Shown in pieces: positions 36,001 to 43,017 of a stretch of 64,000 nucleotides of DNA. This DNA is from Corynebacterium amycolatum SK46 (GTDB lineage: Bacteria > Actinomycetota > Actinomycetes > Mycobacteriales > Mycobacteriaceae): contig NZ_ABZU01000002.1 of the NCBI RefSeq assembly GCF_000173655.1, forward strand, positions 124,001-188,000, in the 5' to 3' direction. Below the pieces are notes generated by a model. It was not told the origin of the DNA. It saw only the letters and a program-made list of their open reading frames with translations, and searched no databases. A program made the position numbers and the translations under genes. Numbering within the stretch: position 1 is the stretch's first letter; the number at the start of each line of letters is the position of its first letter.

Positions 36001-36894
36001 CACAATCAGCACTGCAGCTGGCAGTGTGTCGATAGCCGTGAGCAGCTCAGTCAGCTGCGCACACGTCGCCGTCCGCAACCGCGCTGGGCCACAGGCATCA
36101 GTAACTGCGGGGTGTCCGTGGTGTGGCGTCCATTTCAGCCATTCCCACTCATCTCCCACAACTGCAATCAGGCAATCCTCCGGATGATGCAGCGCAGCAG
36201 CTTGGGCGACCATCGCTCGAGCCAGCCCCTGCGCCGCGGTATCTCCAGTGAGCGCGATGATCTCAAAGGCCGACACATCTATGGCAAAGGGCACTCCCTC
36301 AACCTGACGAGCCGATCGAATAACTTCCCGCAGTGCTACGGCGGAAACCGGATCCAGTTTCTCGGGCGCCGGAATTGCCGGCGGTGTTACAGGCGTTGCG
36401 GGCTGCTGCGTTGCCACACCGATGCGCAGCTGCAAGAAATCCGGGTCCCCCTTTCGGCGTTCGCACGCCCGCCCCATCGCCCCCAGCTGCCACAGAGTCT
36501 CAGGCCGAGGGTGGATAAATTGCGCCGATTCACGCTGCATCCTCGCTGCTTTCGCCACCGCACGGCGAATACTGGACAAATGCCTCTGATAGTCCTTCCG
36601 CGCCGGTGCCATGTCCTTATTTCCCGCCCCGCCCGACACCATCATTCCCACAGTGGCAAACACCATCATCAGCGGAAACATAAACGACATTGGGTTACGT
36701 CCCATCCCAGAGACAAACATCAACACCACCATGCCAACCACCGCCACAACCATGATCAACGGCATGAGTGCACGCATCAGCGGCACCGGCTGTGGCTCCG
36801 GCGCTTCCGGTGGCGCATCCGGCGCGATTGTGCCCGTCATAGGCTGCGGCCCCGTTTTTCGGGTTGCCGAAATCTCCGCCCGTGCACTAGTCAC
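33067..36894 (-). CDS. eccC: Type VII secretion ATPase EccC
   Basis: EccC is the membrane ATPase that drives export through the type VII apparatus and recognises the Esx signal sequences. The 1275-residue protein is unsplit. Two membrane segments (about 39-62 and 69-87) precede a linker domain and three FtsK/SpoIIIE-type ATPase modules. The first Walker A is GATGSGKSE at about 459, with LLIVVDEFSELL as Walker B; the second is GAPRSGKTT at about 808; the third is GSAGSGRTA at about 1071, where Arg follows Gly in place of the usual Lys. It starts with a GTG at 36894 behind AGCGGGGGGATTTTT and is divergent from eccD. Confidence 0.96.
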   Translation of the reverse strand: MTSARAEISATRKTGPQPMTGTIAPDAPPEAPEPQPVPLMRALMPLIMVVAVVGMVVLMFVSGMGRNPMSFMFPLMMVFATVGMMVSGGAGNKDMAPARKDYQRHLSSIRRAVAKAARMQRESAQFIHPRPETLWQLGAMGRACERRKGDPDFLQLRIGVATQQPATPVTPPAIPAPEKLDPVSAVALREVIRSARQVEGVPFAIDVSAFEIIALTGDTAAQGLARAMVAQAAALHHPEDCLIAVVGDEWEWLKWTPHHGHPAVTDACGPARLRTATCAQLTELLTAIDTLPAAVLIVLADSNGQHDVTELTPIFDAAGSETSVVLLTVVEAQSTLWEAAVHHGIALVVSTTAVHAETASGREEIGVPDQLSPAEAEVLGRSLARFEVPTSADDSVKTSEDPVMEELGLYPPPTTLRYRPRYGSARLRIPVGADDGGAPVYLDFKESAEGGMGPHGLCVGATGSGKSEFLRTTVVGLAATHNPDQLNFVLVDFKGGATFLGLDQLPHVSAVITNLEQELILVNRMEDALRGEMTRRQEQLRAAGNFAGVSDYEQARRTGQIDAPPMPALLIVVDEFSELLSARPEFAELFVAIGRLGRSLHMHLLLASQRLEEGRLRGLESHLSYRVGLKTFSVAESRSVLGVPDAYHLPAIPGIGYIKSAAAEPVRFRSAYVSGPVVRPQPVDGATAGAEQGLQGQAAAVAEFTAENWTREAFDASSSDGGMVDPPVQTSEQTVLGAVVAAVSHVPTRAHRVWLPPLPEAIELQPDEQLPRQRLTGVIGLVDKPVFQRQDPLRIDLRTTGGHGAIVGAPRSGKTTAARTAVLALADGISARDLHFYIVDCGAGGLSDLAELPHVASVAHRGDEELIRRTLGFLRREVSRREQLFRTNGWLSPEAARAAGQPDSVLVIDGWGAFKTEFPALSDDVQALVADGLAVGIHVLLTAYRWTDMRPAVRDLIGTRIELRQAESMDSMIDRKAAELVPESPGRGVAPGGFAMLVALTGAAETKRIAETAPHGEQAPKLQLLPRRIDIARLPRPAAATRGAIAVGLEEAGLGAVIFHPEKDRHLLIFGSAGSGRTAALRGIVHQLRYSQSDSKFVVIDYRRGLMEAVPQERLAGYAGSAAVATPMLAELAEVLKARLPQPDITPAQLKARNWWSGPTINVIVDDYDLVAGSRGNPLQPLAEVIAHAADIGLNIFFARRISGALRSLHDPVMGAVKDQGASVFVMDGTRDDGPILGVKPCEQPPGRGYWVAHGQSPQVVQLGWLDTVGDQEDS

Positions 36895-37111
36895 AAAAAT
36901 CCCCCCGCTATGTGTCGCCCCTTGTGTTCACTCGACGGCCAATCCCCCGACCAATCGGTGTACACATAGCTTAAAACACACTCCGGATTCTCGCAGCGCA
37001 TAACCGAGACTGATAGCGGGGGCACGCGCAGTTACTACTCCGAGTAGCGCTCTAGCGAGTTGTACGCCACTCTAGAGGGACTAAAGCATGCAGAATTCAT
37101 GGGGGAAATAC

Positions 37112-38503
37112 ATGCTGGGGGAACTCATTCGCGTGCGCATTGATGCCGCACACATGCCCGAAGACACCAACCGAGCACATGCAGATCTTGCGTTACCGAC
37201 CAATGTCGCAATCGCCGCACTCGTACCGGATATCCTGCAAATCTTCGATATCGACATTGCGGACTTCCCGCTGGCACAGTGGCAGCTACGGACCGCCGCT
37301 GGCACGATATTGCTTGCCGACGACACCCTGAATGATGCCGGTATTGCACCAGGCGAACGCCTCGTTGTTATCAACGACCCAGGTCCCGTGCCCAAACCTC
37401 GGCTCTTCGATGCCGCCGATGCTATTACCGACACCACCTATACCGATGGTATCGGCACGGCTGATTTGGTTGTTGGCTGTACCGCCGCCCTCGTGGCCAC
37501 AGCTTCAATCGCAGCTGCCTCACTGAGCTTGAGCAGTACCGATTCCACACTGGCCGCGGCAATTAGCTTCATCGCGCTGCTGGCAGTAGCGGGTGGACTG
37601 CGCCTGGCTCTGTTGCGTAGTGCAAAACCGGCGATTGTCATGTCCCTGGAGCTGCAAGTGCTCATTCTGAGCACTGCTTCGGGCCTCTGCTTCGTTGGCC
37701 TCGACCTACACCGCATACTCACCGACTGGCCGCCGACTGCTGCGATTAGCGTCGCGCTCGCCGTCATCGGTTTGATTTTTCTCATTCTCAACACCGACGA
37801 CGGCGACAACCGCATCACTGTCACCCTGGGCGCCGCGAGTCTCAGTGCCGCAGTTACCTGCGGTCTTTACGCTGCGGCTGTCGCACTTTTCCACAACTCG
37901 GTTCAATCAGGAGCACTCACCGCTGCTAGTGCAGTCATCCTGATACTGCTGGCGCCTTCCATCGCTATCAAAGCTGCCGGTATTCGCGTACCCAAAGTCC
38001 CTGCTGCCGGCGAGAGCTTCGATGACAGCGAAACTCCCGAAATATCCCACGACGCACCTAAGCGAGCGGGTTGGATTCTCGACGGCATCCTCTGCAGTGG
38101 CACCGGAGGTCTCAGCATCTTCACCCTGGTGGTACTTTTCTCCGGAGCCTATGCGAACAGGTGGTGGCCTCTGGGCATGGCTGCTGCTGTCATAGTCTTT
38201 TGTGCAATTCACTCCCGTGGCCAAGCCCGGAAAGTAGCTTCCACCTGCACTGCTTTAGCTGGCCTTGCCGTCATTGTGGCCGTCGCCTTTCAACAGTGGT
38301 TCGAGGGCAATTGGCCAGTCGCCGCTGGCCTGGTCGTCCCTATGCTTGCAGCCACCGCTTTAGCCGCATTTCCCGCGTCACGCATCTCACCTACAACACG
38401 CCGCATAGCTGAGCTAACCGAGGCCTGCAGCATCGCCGTCATTCTGCCCATTGCGGCCATCATTGCCGAACTCCCTGAGTTCGTAAGTGGGTTCTTCCAG
38501 TGA
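37112..38503 (+). CDS. eccD: Type VII secretion integral membrane protein EccD
   Basis: EccD is the polytopic membrane subunit of the secretion channel. The N-terminal 85 residues are ubiquitin-like (YukD type: LIRVRIDAAHMPEDTNRAHADLALPTNVAIAALVPDIL...GERLVVIND), followed by about eleven membrane helices from residue 115 to the end. I prefer the ATG at 37112, which has GGGGGAAATAC just upstream as in eccB and the EsxB-like gene; an in-frame ATG at 37088 is also possible. Its stop overlaps the mycP start (GTGA), so the two are coupled. The lengths and order match ESX-4. Confidence 0.92.
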   Translation: MLGELIRVRIDAAHMPEDTNRAHADLALPTNVAIAALVPDILQIFDIDIADFPLAQWQLRTAAGTILLADDTLNDAGIAPGERLVVINDPGPVPKPRLFDAADAITDTTYTDGIGTADLVVGCTAALVATASIAAASLSLSSTDSTLAAAISFIALLAVAGGLRLALLRSAKPAIVMSLELQVLILSTASGLCFVGLDLHRILTDWPPTAAISVALAVIGLIFLILNTDDGDNRITVTLGAASLSAAVTCGLYAAAVALFHNSVQSGALTAASAVILILLAPSIAIKAAGIRVPKVPAAGESFDDSETPEISHDAPKRAGWILDGILCSGTGGLSIFTLVVLFSGAYANRWWPLGMAAAVIVFCAIHSRGQARKVASTCTALAGLAVIVAVAFQQWFEGNWPVAAGLVVPMLAATALAAFPASRISPTTRRIAELTEACSIAVILPIAAIIAELPEFVSGFFQ

Positions 38504-39756
38504 AAAACCCACTTTTCATGAATGCCATAAAAACTCGTCTCACCGCCACGGCCGCACTTTCCACCGTGCTTATCTCCACGTTGACGGCGGCCACCGCTGT
38601 AGCACCGTCGGGCATCGCACCAATAGCGGCTGCCCAGAACAGCCAGGACTGCGTGGCCACGATGCTGTCGTCGGAAAGCGCACTGCATGAACCGACGGTG
38701 ATCGAAAAAGCTCTTCGGTTTCGCCAAGCATGGCAACTGACGACGGGGGCGGGGATTACGGTGGCGGTAATCGATACCGGGGTCTCACCCAATGAGCGCC
38801 TGGGCGAGGTTCTCGACGGTGGCGATTTTGTCGACGGCAACAGCGGGTTCGTAGACTGCGACGGTCACGGAACTCTAGTAGCCGGCATTATTGCAGGTCG
38901 GCCCGGTGCCGATGGTTTCGCCGGGCTGGCGCCCGACGCGCACGTGTTGTCGATAAGACAAACGGCCGATGGCGAAGGAAACTTGGAGTCGCTGGCACAG
39001 GCTATCGACAAGGCCGTCGCGGAGGGCGCGCGGGTCATCAATATCTCGCTCACATCGTGTGCCCCGGCTGGTGTAATGCCCCAAGGCGCAACAGATGTTG
39101 CCGAGAGCGTCGCACGCGCGGAAGTTTCAGGCGCAGTAGTGGTCGCAGCGGCGGGCAATAAGGGCGATAGCTGTCAGGACGGATCCGTAGCGTGGCCCGC
39201 AGTCCTGCCGGAGGTAATCGCAGTATCAGCAGTACAGTTCGACGATGCTGGCCAAGCACAACCCGCGGAGTATGCAATCACGGGACAATGGGTCAATGTC
39301 TCCGCTCCCGGCGGCCCCGTACTCGGTCCCGATCCGCGCACCCCTACCGGTCTCATAGACCGCCACGTGTTCGGGTCCGGGGAGAACACCCGAGCCCAAC
39401 AGATTGCCGGCACCAGCTTTGCCACGCCAGCCGTATCGGGCACAGCTGCCCTGCTGCTGGCACGAAACCCAGAGCTTTCCCCAGCACAGGTTCGCGACAT
39501 CATCCTTAATTCCGCGAGCCCAATTAGTTCCGGGCTTGGCCTTGGTCGCGGCATCATTGCACCTTATGATGCTCTGATTTGGACCACTGTGGACACCGCC
39601 GCGCAGCACGCCGCCAATCCCGCTGCCGCACCGGCTCCGCCGGATCTGCTTTCTTCGCAGGAGCGCAATGCATCACTCCGGGCGACTGGACTGCTCCTGA
39701 TATGCGCGCTGGGCCTAGGTGCCTGGTTCCTCTCGCGTCCCAGACAGCGGTCCTAG
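38500..39756 (+). CDS. mycP: Mycosin, type VII secretion-associated subtilisin-like protease
   Basis: MycP is the membrane-anchored serine protease needed for type VII secretion. The 418-residue protein has a signal peptide (about 1-45, ending IAAAQ) and the subtilase triad: Asp92 in VIDTGVS, His123 in DGHGTLVAG and Ser306 in AGTSFATPAVSG. Two cysteines flank the catalytic domain (DCVAT, VDCDG). A C-terminal membrane segment (about 392-410, LLLICALGLGAWFLS) ends in a basic tail. The GTG start overlaps the eccD stop. Its last 42 bases overlap the convergent eccB gene. Confidence 0.95.
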   Translation: MKNPLFMNAIKTRLTATAALSTVLISTLTAATAVAPSGIAPIAAAQNSQDCVATMLSSESALHEPTVIEKALRFRQAWQLTTGAGITVAVIDTGVSPNERLGEVLDGGDFVDGNSGFVDCDGHGTLVAGIIAGRPGADGFAGLAPDAHVLSIRQTADGEGNLESLAQAIDKAVAEGARVINISLTSCAPAGVMPQGATDVAESVARAEVSGAVVVAAAGNKGDSCQDGSVAWPAVLPEVIAVSAVQFDDAGQAQPAEYAITGQWVNVSAPGGPVLGPDPRTPTGLIDRHVFGSGENTRAQQIAGTSFATPAVSGTAALLLARNPELSPAQVRDIILNSASPISSGLGLGRGIIAPYDALIWTTVDTAAQHAANPAAAPAPPDLLSSQERNASLRATGLLLICALGLGAWFLSRPRQRS

Positions 39757-41157
39757 CGCCGCCTGCTTACTCAGCTCAGGGCCTCCGCGCAACGCGGCCA
39801 GCACTTCCCACTCCACTGGTCGTGTGCCACCGTTATCGGCATTGGTTGATGCATTAAACCCGAGGGCAGCCAGCGTCGTGCGATCGTGCACAGCAAAGCG
39901 CATTCCCTCTGGCGAAATGACGTGCACGGCCCCATTTACGCTGACTGCAATTGAGCTGCGCTCACGGCTGCGACCATCCACGAAACCGTCGACGGCCGCA
40001 CCCGAGCCGTCGGCATGCGGGTAGTCCACGTGCCGCCCCTCCGGAGCATGCTGTGACCACTGCACGAGAGCTTGCGGCTGTCCTGCTATCCGTCCAGCAC
40101 ACAACCAGCCATCAGCATCGGCAAACGTCAACGGCTTTTCAGGTAGTCCCGGGACTGCTGGTGCATTCGCAACGGGAACTGCCGCCAGCTGCCCCTCACT
40201 GGCCTGCAGAACTGGGCTATGCGCAGCTAATAGCTCTCCTAGCACCGGGGAGAGAATCGCGGCACCGTCGTCAAGCACGATAACGCGCCGCTGCCCGACC
40301 TCAACCACATTGCCGACTATGTCGAATGGGGCGGCGAAGTGCGTGGGTACGCCGCGGTTCGGAATTGCTGGCGCGGCCAGAATCGGAACCTCCGGAACCG
40401 TTCTGAGCAACGCAGGACTGACAGGCCGGACTGCGGCGCGCTCCAACCCCAGCGCTCGAGAAACAGCGGCGTGCTCCGGGTGGTTGATATCCAACCGCGA
40501 GCGGTAGCCCTGCGTAATCAGCCAGAGGTTTTGGCCATCGGCAACAACAGCACTGTCCGAGTGAGTTCGGGTAAGTTGCTGCGGCTCCGTGTGTATTTCT
40601 TCAAGACGCGCAAGTGACTCTGCAACAATCCACGGCTGCCCGAGGTCTTGCACCGTCCGCTCGCACAAAGACAGTGCCAACTCCGGCGCACCTGCACTGC
40701 CCCTCCTGGCAGCTCCCGAGGCCCCAGAGCCTGCCGGCGCGACCGGAACTGCTGGTGCGCCCTCAATCCCGACAGCAAAACTGATGTCCTCTTTGTCCAA
40801 CTCACTACTGCGCACCCGTTTCGGCTCAGCAGGATTGCCCAAAATTAACCGCGCCGACGCGAGGTTCGCGACTGGATGCAATCGACCATTGACACGTACA
40901 TGCAAGCCCTCCGACCCCGACACAACAATCAGCTGCTCATTGGAGCTAGAACCGCCCTGCGGCCGCACCAACGACAGCACCGCAGTGCCGGCGGCCAGTA
41001 AAACCACCAGCGCACAGCCGATAAACAGTGCTCGCGTTCGCGTGCGCAGAGGGTCGTGTAGCATTCGCGAATCCGCACGCACAAGCGCATGCTCAATCCG
41101 ACGAATCAAAAATCGATGACCGCTGACCTGGCTAGGCGTAGTCGGCGTACGTGGCAT
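39715..41157 (-). CDS. eccB: Type VII secretion protein EccB
   Basis: EccB is a membrane-anchored periplasmic core subunit. The 480-residue protein starts MPRTPTTPSQVSGHRFLIRRIEHALVRADSRMLHDPLRTRTRAL, the conserved EccB N-terminus, then a single membrane segment (about 44-66) and a long outer domain with the PRLL-like repeats typical of the family (RLILGNPAEPKRVRSSELD, and a Cys pair CERT/CAG). The ATG at 41157 follows GGGGGAAACTC. It is divergent from eccE across 116 bases and convergent with mycP, with a 42-base overlap. Confidence 0.94.
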   Translation of the reverse strand: MPRTPTTPSQVSGHRFLIRRIEHALVRADSRMLHDPLRTRTRALFIGCALVVLLAAGTAVLSLVRPQGGSSSNEQLIVVSGSEGLHVRVNGRLHPVANLASARLILGNPAEPKRVRSSELDKEDISFAVGIEGAPAVPVAPAGSGASGAARRGSAGAPELALSLCERTVQDLGQPWIVAESLARLEEIHTEPQQLTRTHSDSAVVADGQNLWLITQGYRSRLDINHPEHAAVSRALGLERAAVRPVSPALLRTVPEVPILAAPAIPNRGVPTHFAAPFDIVGNVVEVGQRRVIVLDDGAAILSPVLGELLAAHSPVLQASEGQLAAVPVANAPAVPGLPEKPLTFADADGWLCAGRIAGQPQALVQWSQHAPEGRHVDYPHADGSGAAVDGFVDGRSRERSSIAVSVNGAVHVISPEGMRFAVHDRTTLAALGFNASTNADNGGTRPVEWEVLAALRGGPELSKQAALGPLSGTREEPGT

Positions 41158-41273
41158 GAGTTTCCCCCAAAAACTATTCCCCCAAATAATCTCTACCCTG
41201 CAGAGTAAGCCAGGCCGCGCTACTGTGCGACCAGGGGAATTTTAGTGGGGAACATATTGGGGGGGATTTTCAC

Positions 41274-42428
41274 ATGCCATTGTCATTGTGGCTGCTCATT
41301 ACAGCAATAATCATCACTGCAGGCGCGCATGTCCCTGTGCGCGGCCGCAGCCTTCGTGACCGCCTGCGACGCACCGAACCAGGACAACTCATCGGCCTAC
41401 GTCTCACACCAGGCCTGCGTAACCAGTTAAGCGCTGCGGATATCGTCTCGCTTGCCGACGACAGCCCAGTGACCCTGGATGCGCTGTGCTTTTATCACAT
41501 TGCGCCGGAAATCCGCGGAGAGCATGCGCACCGCTATTTCCGAGCAGCCGAGCGCTCCGGCACAAGCCCTGAGCCCTGGACACATCTGGTGGCAACTCTT
41601 CCGTTGGAAGCCTCCGCTGACAAAGCCCTACGCTTCCTCATCCACCGGCTGGGAACCCTTGGTATTCGCGCACGGCGATTGACGGCACCGGAGTGTGCTC
41701 TGACTGAGAGCTCTGCGGAGGTCGTGCAGCTGCGCCGCACTGGACGCTCTCAGCATGTGGCGGCGTTGGGGCGCAAACCGCACCTGTGGTTAAGCCGACA
41801 ACGTGACATCGCTATCACTAATGGTCCGGCGCAGGTCATAGGGGTCGGGAGCAGTGGACAAACCATCACAATGTGTCCCGCGAACATCCCCCGATTGGAG
41901 GTCGACTGCGGCAATCAGGACATTTGCGAGCTGCTCATCGGAATGCTCTCACTCGACTATCGGGTCGGAATTCGCACGTCCCGTCCACATTTCTATACTG
42001 TGGCTCTTGATCTGGGCGCAGTACTTCTCGCGCGAGCTGGAGACGACACCGTCGATGTGGTTGTTGTCGAAGAGTATGAGCCCGACCTGTGTACGGGAAT
42101 CGCGAGGATCATCGAGGTCAGTCGTGCAGGTTCACCCACGGCAGCAGCATCGGAAATGCCAGTTTCGTGCCCTCGACTGGTGATGGGCGAATTCACCTGG
42201 ACACTATCTACCGCCCGCACTACCGATGAACTGCAGCCACTAGCTATGCGGGCAACTAGCGGTTCAGGCCCGGAATCAACGCACCCAAATCTGGCAGACC
42301 GCCCGGCGCCGGGGAGCCGTCAGGCTCACCCTGCTGCGCTGGGTCATTCGGAGCGCCATTTTCTTGGCCACCCGGCTGACCGCCTGCTGCAGGAGGCACA
42401 TCCTCCTTCGGCATCTGTGCACCGGTGA
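41274..42428 (+). CDS. eccE: EccE-like type VII secretion protein
   Basis: The 384-residue protein has an N-terminal membrane segment (about 3-19, LSLWLLITAIIITAGAH) and an outer/cytoplasmic domain consistent with EccE; identification rests mainly on position and layout. The start follows GGGGGGGATTTTCAC, as for eccC. The mycobacterial M. tuberculosis ESX-4 lacks eccE, so its presence makes this a more complete core complex. The last 58 codons are antisense to the 3' end of the convergent lipoprotein gene and read as low-complexity His/Pro/Ala sequence, so the natural C-terminus may be shorter or the overlap may be genuine. Confidence 0.75.
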   Translation: MPLSLWLLITAIIITAGAHVPVRGRSLRDRLRRTEPGQLIGLRLTPGLRNQLSAADIVSLADDSPVTLDALCFYHIAPEIRGEHAHRYFRAAERSGTSPEPWTHLVATLPLEASADKALRFLIHRLGTLGIRARRLTAPECALTESSAEVVQLRRTGRSQHVAALGRKPHLWLSRQRDIAITNGPAQVIGVGSSGQTITMCPANIPRLEVDCGNQDICELLIGMLSLDYRVGIRTSRPHFYTVALDLGAVLLARAGDDTVDVVVVEEYEPDLCTGIARIIEVSRAGSPTAAASEMPVSCPRLVMGEFTWTLSTARTTDELQPLAMRATSGSGPESTHPNLADRPAPGSRQAHPAALGHSERHFLGHPADRLLQEAHPPSASVHR

Positions 42429-43011
42429 CATTGCCATTGTCGATAGTGGCAGCGCCCGCTGGCCCCGAGCACTCCAGAGTCGACGGACCATAGGCCGCGC
42501 AGCTGTATCCGAATGCGCTCAACTGAGAATTCGCGGGTAGCGTCTTCATCTCACCGGCCGGCGGGAACGTAAGGACCTCGTAAGTAACTCCCCCCGGGTT
42601 CCAGGACACAGCATTGGCGGGAACCTTGTTTCCCGTGCCGTCATCGACCATCGGAGGATTGGCAAGATTCACCTGACAGGCCAAGTAGGCGTCACCGCTC
42701 AAATCGTTGAGGAAGCAACGCGTCGTGCCATCCTCCAACTGAAACAGTCGAGTATTTGGGCCGTCCGCCGGGGTGTAATCCGCATCATTGACCTGGGTGA
42801 TTGCAGGAGTTTCCGTCGGTGTCTCCGATTCTGTCGGTGTCGTCGACTCCTCAGTCGGCTTCGGCGAAGTCGAGGATTTAGTCTTTGCGGAAGAACTGAC
42901 GGAGCGATTCGAGACTTCCGGCTTAGCCGGCTCGTCGTCTCCACATCCGGCCAGCGCGAAAGTCATCATCGCACCGGCTGCGATCGTTGCCATAAATTTA
43001 TTCATCCGCAT
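42256..43011 (-). CDS. Secreted lipoprotein of unknown function
   Basis: The 251-residue protein has a lipoprotein signal peptide (1-22) with lipobox LAGC; the Cys at about 23 would be lipidated. A Ser/Thr/Pro/Glu-rich linker (about 30-75) leads to a domain with Cys in TRCFLND, LACQVN, YSCAAYG and LECSGPAG, probably two disulfides. It ends with a Gly/Pro/Asn-rich tail. I do not recognise the family. The start follows AGGACACC, six bases after the upstream membrane gene ends, so it is co-transcribed with it. Its 3' end overlaps eccE by 173 bases on the other strand. Confidence 0.8.
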   Translation of the reverse strand: MRMNKFMATIAAGAMMTFALAGCGDDEPAKPEVSNRSVSSSAKTKSSTSPKPTEESTTPTESETPTETPAITQVNDADYTPADGPNTRLFQLEDGTTRCFLNDLSGDAYLACQVNLANPPMVDDGTGNKVPANAVSWNPGGVTYEVLTFPPAGEMKTLPANSQLSAFGYSCAAYGPSTLECSGPAGAATIDNGNVTGAQMPKEDVPPAAGGQPGGQENGAPNDPAQQGEPDGSPAPGGLPDLGALIPGLNR

Positions 43012-43017
43012 GGTGTC

